Positions 8,858 to 19,036 are shown, counted from the first letter of the stretch. The stretch is DNA of 64,000 nucleotides from Flavobacteriia bacterium (GCA_947446925.1 CANFHU010000001.1:310001-374000), one strand, 5' to 3'. Notes: generated by a model not told the origin, from the sequence alone. A program made the numbers and translations.

Positions 8858-10780
8858 TTATAATACAGGTTCTACCCAATCTCCATGTTCTTTAATAAGT
8901 TCTATAAGCGCATCTACTGCTTCTGCTTCTGAAACATTCTTGCGAACTACTTCTTTCTCTTTGTATAGATGTATTTTACCTGGTCCAGTACCAACGTATC
9001 CGTAATCAGCATCTGCCATTTCCCCTGGGCCATTTACAATACAACCCATAATTCCAATCTTAATTCCTTTTAAATGTGCTGTTTTGCTTCGAATTTTAGC
9101 AGTAGTTTCCTGTAAATCAAACAAGGTTCTTCCACACGAAGGACAAGAGATGTATTCAGTTTTGGATATACGTGTTCTAGTTGCTTGTAAGATGCCGAAA
9201 GACAAGGAATTGATAATTTGTAAGGGTTGAGGTCCAGTAATCCATATACCGTCACCAAAACCGTCTATCAATTGATTTCCTGCATCGCTTGCAGTATATA
9301 GTTGAAATTGTTCTAGGTCTGTGTGTGAATGTGTATATTTTAATATTACAGGATTTTCAATGTTGTTTTCGTCTAGCAATGTTCGTATGTATCGGTAAAT
9401 TTGGGTTTTATTATCGTATTTTGTAGTTATAACTAAAATTGCTTGCGAATTTACTTTCAAGAAATCAATCGGAAGATCGATATTTTCTATTTCTAAAAAG
9501 AAAGGATTATTAAAACTATAATTGTTTGTATCCCTTAGTTTTACGTATGGATAATAATTGTTTTTGGCAGTATTATTTTCTTTCCAAGTTCTGAAATTTT
9601 GTACAATACTAAGAGTTCCTGGTATTTCAAAATCAATTTCGTTATCACCAATAAATACATAATCTGCTGCTAAATCTTGTAAATTCCATTTGTCTAAGCT
9701 TACCGAATAATTATAGCCAAATCCAAAGAAGTTACTGGTGCTAATTTTTTCTTTTTCACTTAAATCAGCAAATACAATTGGAACATTTTTACTGCCAATA
9801 TTTTTTATCTGTATTGTTTTTCTTTTGTTGTATTGGTAAGGATTATACGTAATATTTTTATTAGTTGTAACTACTAAGTTGTTTTTAGTTTGTATTCCTT
9901 TTTCTATTAGTTTTTTAGCGACTGGAATTTCAAATTCTGGATCTTCTGTTAATGAAACACGTATCGTATCTCCTAAGCCATCCTCTAACAATGCGCCTAT
10001 TCCAACAGCAGATTTTATTCTTCCGTCTTCACCATCACCTGCTTCAGTTACGCCTAGGTGCAATGGATAATGCATCCCTTCTTCTAACATAGTTTTTACC
10101 AGTAAACGGTAAGCTTGAACCATTACTAATGTATTACTTGCCTTCATGGATATTACCAATTGATGGTAATCGTTTTTACGACAAATACGTAAGAATTCCA
10201 TGGCCGATTCGACCATTCCTTCTGGAGTATCTCCAAAGCGACTTAGAATTCGATCCGATAAGGAACCATGGTTTGTGCCAATTCGCATGGCTGTACCATG
10301 AGTTTTACAAATTTGAACAAGCGGTGTAAATTTTTCTTCAATACGTTCTAATTCTTCTTGGTAACTTTCTTCCGTAAATTCAATTTCTTCAAATTTCTTT
10401 TTGTCTGCGTAGTTACCTGGATTCACACGCACCTTTTCAATCAATTTGGCAGCAATTTCTGCTGCGTTTGGTGTAAAATGAATGTCTGCTACCAAAGGTT
10501 TAAAGTAACCATCCTTATTTAGTATGGTTTTAATTTCTCCTAATTTTTCCGCTTCTTTTTTAGAAGGCGCCGTTAGACGTACTAGTTCGCAACCAGCATC
10601 GATCATGCGTTTACTTTGTGCAACCGAAGCAGCAACATCTAATGTATCAGTTGTCGTCATGGATTGTGGCTGAATTGGATTATCACCACCAATTTTTACC
10701 GTTCCAATTATCACTTCTTTTGTTAAAGTCCTTTTTTTATTGAAATAGTCTATGCAATAAGTTTTACGTTGATTTTCCAT
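8858..10780 (-). CDS. ispG: 4-hydroxy-3-methylbut-2-enyl diphosphate synthase, long form
   Basis: IspG (GcpE) is the [4Fe-4S] enzyme that converts MEcPP to HMBPP in the non-mevalonate isoprenoid pathway. At 640 residues it is the long type, with a large insert between the N-terminal TIM barrel (to about residue 290) and the C-terminal iron-sulfur domain. The cluster ligands are visible as C546 and C549 (CPSCGRTLF), C580 (IMGCIVNGPGE) and E587. The insert region, about 300-540, is poorly conserved. The long form is normal for Bacteroidetes. The gene stands alone between a repeat and a divergent desaturase. Confidence 0.96.
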   Translation of the reverse strand: MENQRKTYCIDYFNKKRTLTKEVIIGTVKIGGDNPIQPQSMTTTDTLDVAASVAQSKRMIDAGCELVRLTAPSKKEAEKLGEIKTILNKDGYFKPLVADIHFTPNAAEIAAKLIEKVRVNPGNYADKKKFEEIEFTEESYQEELERIEEKFTPLVQICKTHGTAMRIGTNHGSLSDRILSRFGDTPEGMVESAMEFLRICRKNDYHQLVISMKASNTLVMVQAYRLLVKTMLEEGMHYPLHLGVTEAGDGEDGRIKSAVGIGALLEDGLGDTIRVSLTEDPEFEIPVAKKLIEKGIQTKNNLVVTTNKNITYNPYQYNKRKTIQIKNIGSKNVPIVFADLSEKEKISTSNFFGFGYNYSVSLDKWNLQDLAADYVFIGDNEIDFEIPGTLSIVQNFRTWKENNTAKNNYYPYVKLRDTNNYSFNNPFFLEIENIDLPIDFLKVNSQAILVITTKYDNKTQIYRYIRTLLDENNIENPVILKYTHSHTDLEQFQLYTASDAGNQLIDGFGDGIWITGPQPLQIINSLSFGILQATRTRISKTEYISCPSCGRTLFDLQETTAKIRSKTAHLKGIKIGIMGCIVNGPGEMADADYGYVGTGPGKIHLYKEKEVVRKNVSEAEAVDALIELIKEHGDWVEPVL

Positions 10781-10801
10781 GAAGATTTACCTTTAGTATA
10801 A

Positions 10802-10809
10802 CAAAAATA
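10802..10809 (-). promoter_or_regulatory. Putative -7 promoter box of ispG
   Basis: The minus strand reads TATTTTTG, matching TAnnTTTG, 21 bases before the ispG start codon. The call is from motif and position. Confidence 0.45.
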
Positions 10810-10937
10810 GGTCTTTATTAAACCATGTATATTCTCTTATTTAAAAATTTGTACACACTCAGTACCTTAAAAGTGGTATTTATAGAAAGGTTATATAACG
10901 TTTATGCTATTTTAATTGTATGCCACAAAAAATGCCG

Positions 10938-10945
10938 TATCTTTG
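10938..10945 (+). promoter_or_regulatory. Putative -7 promoter box of the desaturase gene
   Basis: TATCTTTG fits TAnnTTTG and lies 23 bases before the ATG at 10969. The ispG and desaturase genes are divergent and share this 188-base gap. Confidence 0.5.
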
Positions 10946-10968
10946 TTATTTAATTTTAATATTTTTTT

Positions 10969-12078
10969 ATGGAACGCCCAACAATTACTTTTGAATCTAA
11001 TACAAATGCTGAGTTTTATAAGACTCTTCAACAAAGGGTTAGGGAGTACTTCAAACAAAATAACATATCCCGTTTTGGAAATTCTGGTATGGTTGTGAAA
11101 ACAGTTTTTATGATCTCATTATATGTGGTTCCATTTATTTTATTAAATACGGTTTTTGCGGATAGCATGTTATTATCTATCTTGATGTGGGTAATTATGG
11201 GCTTTGGTATGGCGGGTGTAGGTTTGTCGATTATGCACGATGCTAATCATGGCGCTTATTCTAAAAATGACCGTGTTAATAAATTACTTGGTCTTGTAAT
11301 AAATGGTGTAGGAGGTTCAGATGTAAACTGGAGAATACAACATAATGTGCTTCACCACACATATACGAATGTTTCTGGTTACGATGAAGATATCGATCCA
11401 GGAAAAGTAATGCGTTTTTCACCTAGAGCTGAACGTTTAAAAATTCACCGTTTTCAACATATCTATGCTTGGTTTTTCTATGGTTTAATGACATTAATGT
11501 GGTGTACTGCGAAAGATTTTATTCAAGCAGCACGTTTTAATCGTCAAAACTTGTTAAAGACACAAAACATAACGTATAGTCGTTTGGTTAGAGCTATCAT
11601 CGTAACAAAAGTGATTTATTTCGCAATTATATTTGGTCTTCCTTTTGCTTTTTCTATTTTACCTTGGTATGGTACAGTTTTATGTTTTTTAGCAATGCAT
11701 TTCATTGCTGGTGTAACTTTGGCTGCTATTTTTCAACCAGCACACGTAGTTCCAACTTCTACCTACCCTATGCCTAATGAATCTGGAGTTGTTGAAGCAG
11801 ATTGGGCAGTTAATCAGTTATATAACACCGCTAATTTTGCCCCTAAATCTACTTGGTTTTCTTGGTATGTTGGAGGTTTAAATTATCAAGTAGAGCACCA
11901 TTTGTTTCCAAACATTAGTCATGTGCATTATAAAAAATTATCTGAAATCGTTAAGAAAACTGCTTCGGAATATAATTTACCATATTACTCCTACAAGACT
12001 TTCTTCGGTGCTATCAAAGAGCATACGAAAATGTTGCATGATTTGGGTACCAAAGATTACGCTCCAGCAATTCATTAA
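10969..12078 (+). CDS. Fatty acid desaturase, acyl-lipid/acyl-CoA front-end type
   Basis: This 369-residue membrane di-iron desaturase has all three histidine clusters: HDANHG (H90-H94), HNVLHH (125-130) and QVEHH (307-311). Four membrane segments lie around 45-90 and 205-255. The QVEHH form of the third box, with Gln for the first His, is typical of delta-5/6-type desaturases. There is no cytochrome b5 domain, as expected in bacteria. The likely role is membrane lipid unsaturation and fluidity; the double-bond position cannot be told from sequence. It ends at a clear terminator. Confidence 0.9.
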   Translation: MERPTITFESNTNAEFYKTLQQRVREYFKQNNISRFGNSGMVVKTVFMISLYVVPFILLNTVFADSMLLSILMWVIMGFGMAGVGLSIMHDANHGAYSKNDRVNKLLGLVINGVGGSDVNWRIQHNVLHHTYTNVSGYDEDIDPGKVMRFSPRAERLKIHRFQHIYAWFFYGLMTLMWCTAKDFIQAARFNRQNLLKTQNITYSRLVRAIIVTKVIYFAIIFGLPFAFSILPWYGTVLCFLAMHFIAGVTLAAIFQPAHVVPTSTYPMPNESGVVEADWAVNQLYNTANFAPKSTWFSWYVGGLNYQVEHHLFPNISHVHYKKLSEIVKKTASEYNLPYYSYKTFFGAIKEHTKMLHDLGTKDYAPAIH

Positions 12079-12104
12079 TAGTTTAATATCATTTATTAAA
12101 TTTA

Positions 12105-12132
12105 CCTCAATCAATTTTGATTGAGGTTTTTT
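12105..12132 (+). terminator. Rho-independent terminator after the desaturase
   Basis: CCTCAATCAA (12105-12114) pairs with TTGATTGAGG (12117-12126), followed by six T. It stands directly before the next gene, so the S4 protein gene needs readthrough or its own promoter. Confidence 0.8.
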
Positions 12133-12140
12133 GTTTTTAT

Positions 12141-12512
12141 ATGGCACATAGAGTTGATAAATATGCATGGGCAGTGCGTCTCACGAAAACACGGTCGATC
12201 GCAACAGAGTTAGTTTCTAAAAGTAAGATTCGTATCAATGAAGTGGAAGTGAAGCCTTCTAAAGAAGTTAAAGTAGGCGATATATTGAACTTCCATAAAA
12301 ATAGCGCTATCTTTTCTTACCGTATATTGGAATTATTGGATAAACGGGTAGGACCTAAATTGGTTGCAACCTACATTGAAGATATCACACCTATCGAAGA
12401 AGTCGAAAAATACCGTATATATCAAGAGTCCCAAAAAGTATATCGCGATATGGGTACAGGTCGACCATCCAAAAAAGATCGAAGGTCTATTGGTGATTTT
12501 TTAGATTTTTAA
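12141..12512 (+). CDS. S4-domain RNA-binding protein, Hsp15/HslR-like
   Basis: This 123-residue protein starts MAHRVDKYAWAVRLTKTRS and carries an S4 RNA-binding fold in its first 60 residues (KSKIRINEVEVKPSKEVKVG). The C-terminal tail is basic (GRPSKKDRRS). Hsp15 relatives bind stalled 50S subunits that still carry nascent chains. I chose the ATG at 12141 because the S4 domain begins there; a TTG at 12117 lies inside the terminator hairpin. The function beyond RNA binding is inference. Confidence 0.88.
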   Translation: MAHRVDKYAWAVRLTKTRSIATELVSKSKIRINEVEVKPSKEVKVGDILNFHKNSAIFSYRILELLDKRVGPKLVATYIEDITPIEEVEKYRIYQESQKVYRDMGTGRPSKKDRRSIGDFLDF

Positions 12513-12513
12513 C

Positions 12514-13068
12514 ATGAATATTTTATTTAGAATAATAGCATTTTTTGCTATGCTCTTAAATTGGATTCGTATTATGTTAAGCCCAACCATTGTAGGAGGT
12601 TTTATAGGATTCATGGTTTATGTTTCTTTTCCAAATAGTATAGGCTTAATTCTAGGTATACTTTTTCTGTCTGCTGGTTTAATATTAGGTGTTATTTGGG
12701 CAACTAAAGTTTGGAAATCAAAAGGTGGAACTACAAGTTTTATGTCTCAGTTATATCGTAATTCTGAATCAGATCTTGAAATTATTGGAGTTGAAATTAA
12801 CAACCGTGTCCATGTTTTAAAATATATGAAAGAACAAATTTTAGAATGTAGAAATGATGATTCAAATTTTAAAATCAATAACTCTTCGTTTAAAAAATCT
12901 GAATGTGCGATTTGTTGTAAAATTATTTTACCTGAAGGAAACACATTTGTTACTTATTCCAGTGATAAGCATATTATTTGTTCAGATTGCTATACCAAAT
13001 ATATAATATCCAACGATTTTATGATTGAGTTAAACAAGTTAGAATCACTATTGTTAGATATGAAATAA
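12514..13068 (+). CDS. Uncharacterised small membrane protein with C-terminal four-Cys motif
   Basis: I do not recognise a family for this 184-residue protein. The first 70 residues form two hydrophobic segments (about 5-20 and 25-65). The cytoplasmic tail contains CAICC near residue 130 and CSDCY near 154, spaced like a small zinc-binding domain. It begins two bases after the stop of the S4 gene, so the two are probably cotranscribed. Confidence 0.65.
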   Translation: MNILFRIIAFFAMLLNWIRIMLSPTIVGGFIGFMVYVSFPNSIGLILGILFLSAGLILGVIWATKVWKSKGGTTSFMSQLYRNSESDLEIIGVEINNRVHVLKYMKEQILECRNDDSNFKINNSSFKKSECAICCKIILPEGNTFVTYSSDKHIICSDCYTKYIISNDFMIELNKLESLLLDMK

Positions 13069-13248
13069 ATTCCCAAACTTAATAGTCAATAGTAGAGATC
13101 TCAGTATTTTAAATAATAGAAAATTTTCAATTATCGAAATTTATATCTTTCCTCCAAGTTTACACATCGCTAGTCGAAGGGTGTAGGGACCGAGGGAAGT
13201 GATTGTTATTCTATTTATCACTAATTTTGTTTCAGTAAAAAACTTACT

Positions 13249-13392
13249 ATGAAATATTTCTGGTCAATTATCGGTTTAATTGTTTGTGTTATTTTGGCTT
13301 TTAATGTGGATAATAAATTGTTCGCTTGGATTGGTACTCCCTTTTTTTTAGTGATGACTATCATTCAATATTTTAGATATACTAAAAAATAA
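13249..13392 (+). CDS. Small two-helix membrane protein, 47 residues
   Basis: The ORF starts MKYFWSIIGLIVCVILAF at 13249 and ends TAA at 13390-13392. Two hydrophobic segments (about 4-19 and 27-41) flank a short polar NVDNK turn, and the tail is basic (RYTKK). The shape is typical of small membrane proteins of unknown function. No family is recognised. It converges with the histidine kinase gene, whose end is 14 bases away. Confidence 0.45.
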   Translation: MKYFWSIIGLIVCVILAFNVDNKLFAWIGTPFFLVMTIIQYFRYTKK

Positions 13393-13405
13393 AATTAGAA
13401 TATTT

Positions 13406-16400
13406 CTATTCTCCCAACTCCACATAAAATGTGGTGCCTTCCGCTTCAATTGTTTCAAACCATATCTTACCACGATGTTGTTCGATGATTTGTTTGGTCA
13501 TTGCTAAACCTAAACCGGTGCCCGTTGTTTTAGTTGTAAAATAGGGTACAAAAATGGCATCTTGTGCTTCTTTACTTATTCCAGAACCGTTATCTTGAAT
13601 AGCAATTATAAATCGTTGATCATTCGCAGTTAAAAACAAGCAAATTTCTCCGTTACGATCAGAAGGTATCGCTTGAATCGCATTAGTTATCAAATTATTG
13701 AAAACACGCAACAATAAATCTTTGTCACCATGAATGATTGCTTCTTTTAAAGCACTTTCAAAATGAATGATTACTTTTTCTTCTTGACGAAATACAATAA
13801 TTACGCTTTCTAAAAAAGCCACTAGGTCTAATTCTTGTTCATTTGCTTTTGGTAGTTTAGCAAAGTTGGAAAACTCATTCGCTATTTTTGCTAAAGCATC
13901 TATTTGTTCAATGAGTGAAGCAGAAATTTTATTTAGTTGTTCTTTTGAAATTGGATTAGTTGGATCGTACACACGCTGCAATTGTTGTAAGCTCAATTTC
14001 ATAGGCGTCAATGGGTTTTTAATCTCATGCGCCACTTGTTTTGCCATTTCTCGCCAAGCACTTTCTCGTTCGCTCTGAGCGAGCTTTTGTGTTGTGTGAG
14101 CAAGTTCTTCCAGTTTGTTGTTATAATCGTCTACAAGGGCTCCTATTTCATCTTTAGCGCTGTAGGAAATTGGCTTGTTATACTTTCCTAATTGAATGTT
14201 GGATAAACTCTCTTGCAAGGAACGTAGCGGAGCGGTTACCCAGGTAGAAACGAATAAGGCAAATATGACAGATAATGCCAATAACAAGATCGAAACATTC
14301 ATAATGGCTTCCAAAAATTGTTTGATTTGGAATTCCACCCCTTGCTGTTGACCAAAATGCTGTAAATTGATAAATGCTAATAAATTTCCTTCATTATTGT
14401 AAAGAGGGAGGTAAGCCGATTGAAACTGTAAATTTCCAATTGTTTCTTCGTGGATGTATTCGGATTTTCGGAATTGGTTTAATTCAAACAGTGCTTTCGG
14501 ATTGATTTGTTCTGAAAGTAATCCTATGTTGAATAATTTGGGTCTAGAAGAAGCGACTAAAAATCCCGATTGGTCATAGATGTTTATGTCGGTTACAAAT
14601 ACAGTTGCTAGTTTTTGTAAGACGTATTCTAATGCATCGCCATTTTGTTCAATACTTAAGTTCGTTACTCCGCCAAATTTTTGTTTTAAGTCGCGTTCCA
14701 ACGATCGGATTTTTTCTTTGATCATTTCGTTGGTATATTCTTTGTATTGATTGGTTACGAATGACCCACTTCCTAAACCAAAAACGAGTAAGGCAATAAA
14801 TACAATTCCTATTAGGATAATTTGAATTCGAAGTGCAAGCGAAAATTGTTTGAAATAAAAAATTTCGTTTCTACGACGAATGAATAAAGGAATAATTAAA
14901 AAGACCCCGAAAAAACTAAATAAATACGAACAGGAAGTAAACCAATGTAACGTGCTATGATTTTCGATAGAGAGCACAATTAGGTCTAAATAGTTTTTGC
15001 GCAATAAATAATGATTATATCCTCCAGTGTTATAATAACCATCTTTGATAGGAGTATTATTCGTCAATCCAAAATCTTCGGAAGGGTAGGAGAATTTTCC
15101 GTTATGACTTACTAACTTACCTTCATAGTATTTTGCGATAGAATATTTTTCGAGTGGTTCAATGACATTTGCTTCTCCGGAAATTAACAAACGTGGGAAT
15201 CCAATTTTCTCCGGAATTTTTTTTGATTTTAAAGCGCAATAAAGTGTACCAATAATTTTCTCAGTTGCATTTTTTATTTCTTGTCGGATGATATAACTAT
15301 ATTGACTTGTGTAATCTTTAATGTAAAACATGCGACCATCCAACTTAGAAGGAAGACTATGTCGATTAATAATTACTTCCAAATTTTCTAAGTTGGTAGT
15401 TTGAAAATTCGCATAATTGATGCGTGAATTTTTAGCGTTATCATAGAGATAAAATTCGGTATCATAGCGTTCCCAAAATCCGTTAAAAAAACGTCGTTCC
15501 ATGTTCTCTTTAAATTCGGAAATTCCCATCGATTTTTCTTCTGCTAAAATGCGTCGAATAAAATCGTCTTCGGCAATTTTTTTGTTCAAGGTGAGGTACT
15601 CATTTTCGGTGGAGATGTCTTGGTCGGACGCTAACCTTTTTGCCAACAATTCTCGTTCGGCATTTTCTTTTTTCACGTGAAACACTTCCAAGTTGAGCGC
15701 GACAAAAAATGAAAATAAAAAGAGCAACAACATGCCGTACCCAAAATGAATTTTTCCATTCCAATAAAACGTAAAATGAAAAATTAATAAGGAGATGAAG
15801 GACAACAAAAGCAATAATAATATTTGTTGATTTCCGAAAGTCATGTCGAGTAAAACACATCCGATACTAATCCCTAACCAAGCAAAAAACACAACGTTCT
15901 TTTTTTGTTTCTGCTCTTTCAGAAGAAGCAAAATTTGTCTAAAAAAACGGACGTAAGAAAAGAATAAAATTCCCATGGAAATGAAGGTCAAAAAGGAGTA
16001 GAAATTCAATTCAAAAAGATTCTCAATTTTTAGGGGAATGGAAGAATTTTCTATCAATCCGCGATACGCTTCTCCCAAGAAAAAGGAGAAAATAACGGCT
16101 AAAAATAGCAAGGTATAAGAAGTCCACAAAGGGATTTTTTCTTCTGTATTTCGCTTAATATAATTGATTATTGCGAAAATAGACCATATTGCGGTGATGC
16201 AAGAGATTATATATTCCCCAAAATTAGGTGACCAATAATTGCTTGAGTAAAGGAAAGGATCGAATGCGGTGATGCCATGCACGAATACAAACCAATGCCA
16301 TTTTACACTCGCAATTCGCGCTAAAATCACGGTCGATAATAAGATTAAAAACCAAGTTTTGTTGAGTCGTTTTTGGAATTTATATAGGGCAAAAAACGCA

Positions 16401-17047
16401 CAGGAAAGGAAGAGTAAAAAGGAACAAAAAAGCAGATCGCTATCAAAAGAGGAGATTACCTGATTTGGAAAAATGTACCATGCAAAAAGGAATTTTTTAT
16501 CGGAAGAATAGATTGGGTAGGCGTTGTCTTTTTCTAAAATTATACCTGCACGGAAAGGTAAATTTAGTTCCGGATTGTAGGTGTTTTTAATGTTTAAATT
16601 TTCGTAAGGGTAGTCTTTTTTGATTAAAAAACTTGCCACCAATTGACAGTTTTTAACCCTTAAAATTTTAGAAAAATACCAGCCGTTTTGTAAATGAACA
16701 ATCCCCTCACTCGGAAAATGGATGTCAGAAAAACGCGAAATTGGAAGTTGATTTGTGTTCCAAAATAACAACGAATCGTTGCGATAAATGTGTAGAAAAA
16801 AACTATTTTCTTCTAAATCTTTTCGATTCAAAATGGAGATTTTTTCCTCCGAAAAATGCTTCTTTTTATAGGCTAAAAACGTATCTAATTTGTCTATTTT
16901 TTTCCGAAATTTTTCCTGATAATTTTCAATATCGGAGGAGAAATCGGAACGAAAAACAAACTGATTATGGGTCAAAAAAAGGATGAAAGAAAATGCGGTT
17001 GCAAGCAACAAACCATTTTTTTTAAGCACCTCTTTTAATCGAATCAT
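13406..17047 (-). CDS. Very large NtrY-like membrane sensor histidine kinase
   Basis: This 1213-residue kinase has an N-terminal membrane anchor (about 12-28), a first extracytoplasmic domain, a cluster of about eight membrane helices (200-455), a second large extracytoplasmic part (to about 720), two more helices (about 725-790), a further extracytoplasmic domain, a last helix near 905-925, a HAMP region and the kinase core. The H box is AHEIKNPLTPMKLS with H1007 as phospho-acceptor. ATP-binding boxes are NLITNAIQAI, DNGSGI and GTGLGLAM. The NPLTPMKLS sequence is of the NtrY kind. No response regulator is adjacent. A parS-like 16-mer lies within the gene at 15669-15684. Confidence 0.88.
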   Translation of the reverse strand: MIRLKEVLKKNGLLLATAFSFILFLTHNQFVFRSDFSSDIENYQEKFRKKIDKLDTFLAYKKKHFSEEKISILNRKDLEENSFFLHIYRNDSLLFWNTNQLPISRFSDIHFPSEGIVHLQNGWYFSKILRVKNCQLVASFLIKKDYPYENLNIKNTYNPELNLPFRAGIILEKDNAYPIYSSDKKFLFAWYIFPNQVISSFDSDLLFCSFLLFLSCAFFALYKFQKRLNKTWFLILLSTVILARIASVKWHWFVFVHGITAFDPFLYSSNYWSPNFGEYIISCITAIWSIFAIINYIKRNTEEKIPLWTSYTLLFLAVIFSFFLGEAYRGLIENSSIPLKIENLFELNFYSFLTFISMGILFFSYVRFFRQILLLLKEQKQKKNVVFFAWLGISIGCVLLDMTFGNQQILLLLLLSFISLLIFHFTFYWNGKIHFGYGMLLLFLFSFFVALNLEVFHVKKENAERELLAKRLASDQDISTENEYLTLNKKIAEDDFIRRILAEEKSMGISEFKENMERRFFNGFWERYDTEFYLYDNAKNSRINYANFQTTNLENLEVIINRHSLPSKLDGRMFYIKDYTSQYSYIIRQEIKNATEKIIGTLYCALKSKKIPEKIGFPRLLISGEANVIEPLEKYSIAKYYEGKLVSHNGKFSYPSEDFGLTNNTPIKDGYYNTGGYNHYLLRKNYLDLIVLSIENHSTLHWFTSCSYLFSFFGVFLIIPLFIRRRNEIFYFKQFSLALRIQIILIGIVFIALLVFGLGSGSFVTNQYKEYTNEMIKEKIRSLERDLKQKFGGVTNLSIEQNGDALEYVLQKLATVFVTDINIYDQSGFLVASSRPKLFNIGLLSEQINPKALFELNQFRKSEYIHEETIGNLQFQSAYLPLYNNEGNLLAFINLQHFGQQQGVEFQIKQFLEAIMNVSILLLALSVIFALFVSTWVTAPLRSLQESLSNIQLGKYNKPISYSAKDEIGALVDDYNNKLEELAHTTQKLAQSERESAWREMAKQVAHEIKNPLTPMKLSLQQLQRVYDPTNPISKEQLNKISASLIEQIDALAKIANEFSNFAKLPKANEQELDLVAFLESVIIVFRQEEKVIIHFESALKEAIIHGDKDLLLRVFNNLITNAIQAIPSDRNGEICLFLTANDQRFIIAIQDNGSGISKEAQDAIFVPYFTTKTTGTGLGLAMTKQIIEQHRGKIWFETIEAEGTTFYVELGE
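15669..15684. promoter_or_regulatory. parS: parS-like site inside the histidine kinase gene
   Basis: TTTTTCACGTGAAACA differs from TGTTnCACGTGAAACA only at the second base. It is 8-10 kb from the two sites flanking mnmG. parS sites often lie within genes. One mismatch is within the range of functional sites, but binding is not shown. Confidence 0.5.
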
Positions 17048-17113
17048 AGTTGCTTAAACGGAAATTTATGGAATTAGTTTCAGAGGAAAAATATTATGTG
17101 GGGTTTATTGTTG

Positions 17114-17166
17114 GGTATATTATGTCGTAGGTATAGGGCATGCCATATACCTACGACATAATATAC
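17114..17166. repeat. Palindrome with a GGGCATGCC core, copy 1
   Basis: A 20-bp perfect inverted repeat, 17114-17133 against 17147-17166, encloses a 13-base centre that contains the palindromic GGCATGCC. It lies between the divergent histidine kinase and lepA genes. A second hairpin with the same core is at 59971-60005. It is not followed by a T run, so terminator function is unlikely. Confidence 0.75.
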
Positions 17167-17202
17167 CACGTAAAAAAGTCATAATATATCCATGAATTGT
17201 TA

Positions 17203-17210
17203 TATTTTTG
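17203..17210 (+). promoter_or_regulatory. Putative -7 promoter box of lepA
   Basis: TATTTTTG matches TAnnTTTG and lies 29 bases before the lepA start codon. Confidence 0.45.
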
Positions 17211-17239
17211 TATAACAAACAAATTTCCAACCTATTTAG

Positions 17240-19036
17240 ATGAAAAACATACGTAATTTCTGCATCATCGCTCATATTGACCACGGTAAAAGTACCTTGG
17301 CGGATAGATTATTACAAACTACAGGAACAATTGCGGATCGCGACATGCAAGCACAAGCATTGGATGACATGGATATAGAACGCGAACGCGGAATCACGAT
17401 CAAGAGTCATGCAATTCAAATGAACTACAAATACGAAGGGGTTGAATACGTCTTAAACTTAATTGACACCCCAGGACACGTGGATTTTTCGTATGAAGTT
17501 TCTCGTTCGATTGCTGCCTGTGAGGGTGCTTTGTTGATCGTAGATGCTTCACAAGGAATCGAAGCTCAAACGATTTCCAACTTATATTTAGCTTTAGAAC
17601 ACGATTTAGAAATCATTCCAATTTTAAATAAAATGGATCTTCCAGGGGCGATGCCAGAGGAAGTGAGTGATCAAATAATTGAATTGATCGGATGTAAAAT
17701 GGAAGATATTATCCCTGCATCTGGTAAAACAGGGTTAGGGGTAGAAGCTATTTTGAAAGCGGTTATTGAGCGTATCCAACCACCACAAGGAGACGAAAAT
17801 GAGCCTTTGCAAGCGATGATTTTTGACTCTGTGTTTAACCCTTTCCGTGGAATTATTGCTTATTACCGTATCAAAAATGGTACGATCAAAAAAGGAGATA
17901 AGGTAAAATTCTTCAATACAGGAAAAACCTATAACGCCGATGAAATTGGAATATTAAAAATGGATTTGGTTCCTAAAAATGAGGTGAAAGCGGGTGACGT
18001 TGGTTATATCATTTCTGGAATTAAACAAGCGAATGAAGTAAAAGTTGGAGATACAATTACGAATGCTGCTAATCCTTGTTTGACTTCGATTAAAGGATTT
18101 GAGGATGTGAAACCGATGGTATTCGCTGGTATTTATCCTGTGGAAACGGATGACTACGAAGAGTTACGTTATTCCATGGAAAAATTACAATTGAATGACT
18201 CTTCCTTGGTATTCGAACCAGAATCTTCTGCAGCACTTGGTTTTGGTTTCCGTTGTGGATTCTTAGGAATGTTACACATGGAAATTATCCAAGAACGTTT
18301 GGAGCGCGAGTTTAATATGACGGTGATTACTACGGTGCCTAACGTTTCGTACTTTACCTATTTGACAAAAGATCCTGAAAAAGCAATCATTGTAAATAAT
18401 CCTTCGGAATTGCCAGATCCATCATACATGGCTAGTATCGAAGAACCATACATCAAGGCACAAGTAATTACAAAATCCGAATATACCGGTCAGGTAATGA
18501 GTTTGTGTATCGAAAAACGTGGTGAATTAAAAAATCAAGTGTATTTAACACAAGATAGGGTAGAGCTATCGTTTGAAATGCCGTTAGCGGAAATCGTATT
18601 TGACTTTTACGACCGTTTGAAATCGGTATCTCGTGGATATGCGTCGTTTGACTACCACCCAATTGGGTATAAAAAATCGGATTTGATTAAGTTAGACATC
18701 ATGTTGAATGCGGAACCAATCGATGCACTTTCAGCTTTGGTTCACCGTTCTAATGCGTACGAATTAGGAAAGAAAATTTGTGTTAAGTTGAAGGAATTAA
18801 TCCCAAGACAACAATTCGAAATTCCAATTCAAGCAGCGATTGGTGCGAAAATTATTGCACGTGAAACAATCAAAGCCTTACGTAAAGACGTTACCGCAAA
18901 ATGTTACGGTGGGGATATCTCGCGTAAACGTAAATTGTTGGAAAAACAAAAAGAAGGTAAGAAACGTATGCGTCAAGTTGGTCGCGTAGAAGTACCTCAA
19001 GAAGCGTTTATGGCGGTATTGAAATTGAATGATTAA
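17240..19036 (+). CDS. lepA: Elongation factor 4 (back-translocating GTPase LepA)
   Basis: This 598-residue translational GTPase shows G1 AHIDHGKST (residues 12-20), G3 DTPGHVDF and G4 NKMDLPGA, followed by domains II, III, V and the LepA-specific C-terminal domain ending in the basic [18 protein letters not shown] block. EF4 acts on stalled or mistranslocated ribosomes. The length is normal and the gene stands alone after a hairpin-bearing gap. Confidence 0.97.
   Translation: MKNIRNFCIIAHIDHGKSTLADRLLQTTGTIADRDMQAQALDDMDIERERGITIKSHAIQMNYKYEGVEYVLNLIDTPGHVDFSYEVSRSIAACEGALLIVDASQGIEAQTISNLYLALEHDLEIIPILNKMDLPGAMPEEVSDQIIELIGCKMEDIIPASGKTGLGVEAILKAVIERIQPPQGDENEPLQAMIFDSVFNPFRGIIAYYRIKNGTIKKGDKVKFFNTGKTYNADEIGILKMDLVPKNEVKAGDVGYIISGIKQANEVKVGDTITNAANPCLTSIKGFEDVKPMVFAGIYPVETDDYEELRYSMEKLQLNDSSLVFEPESSAALGFGFRCGFLGMLHMEIIQERLEREFNMTVITTVPNVSYFTYLTKDPEKAIIVNNPSELPDPSYMASIEEPYIKAQVITKSEYTGQVMSLCIEKRGELKNQVYLTQDRVELSFEMPLAEIVFDFYDRLKSVSRGYASFDYHPIGYKKSDLIKLDIMLNAEPIDALSALVHRSNAYELGKKICVKLKELIPRQQFEIPIQAAIGAKIIARETIKALRKDVTAKCYGGDISRKRKLLEKQKEGKKRMRQVGRVEVPQEAFMAVLKLND

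Noticed and set aside
17114-17166. Hairpin before lepA as a terminator or riboswitch
   Set aside because: No T run follows either arm and no known aptamer pattern is visible. It matches another copy elsewhere, so a dispersed repeat fits better.
18853-18868. TATTGCACGTGAAACA in lepA, one mismatch from parS
   Set aside because: It encodes the conserved ARET residues of LepA, so the match may be a by-product of the protein sequence. It is weaker evidence than the intergenic sites.
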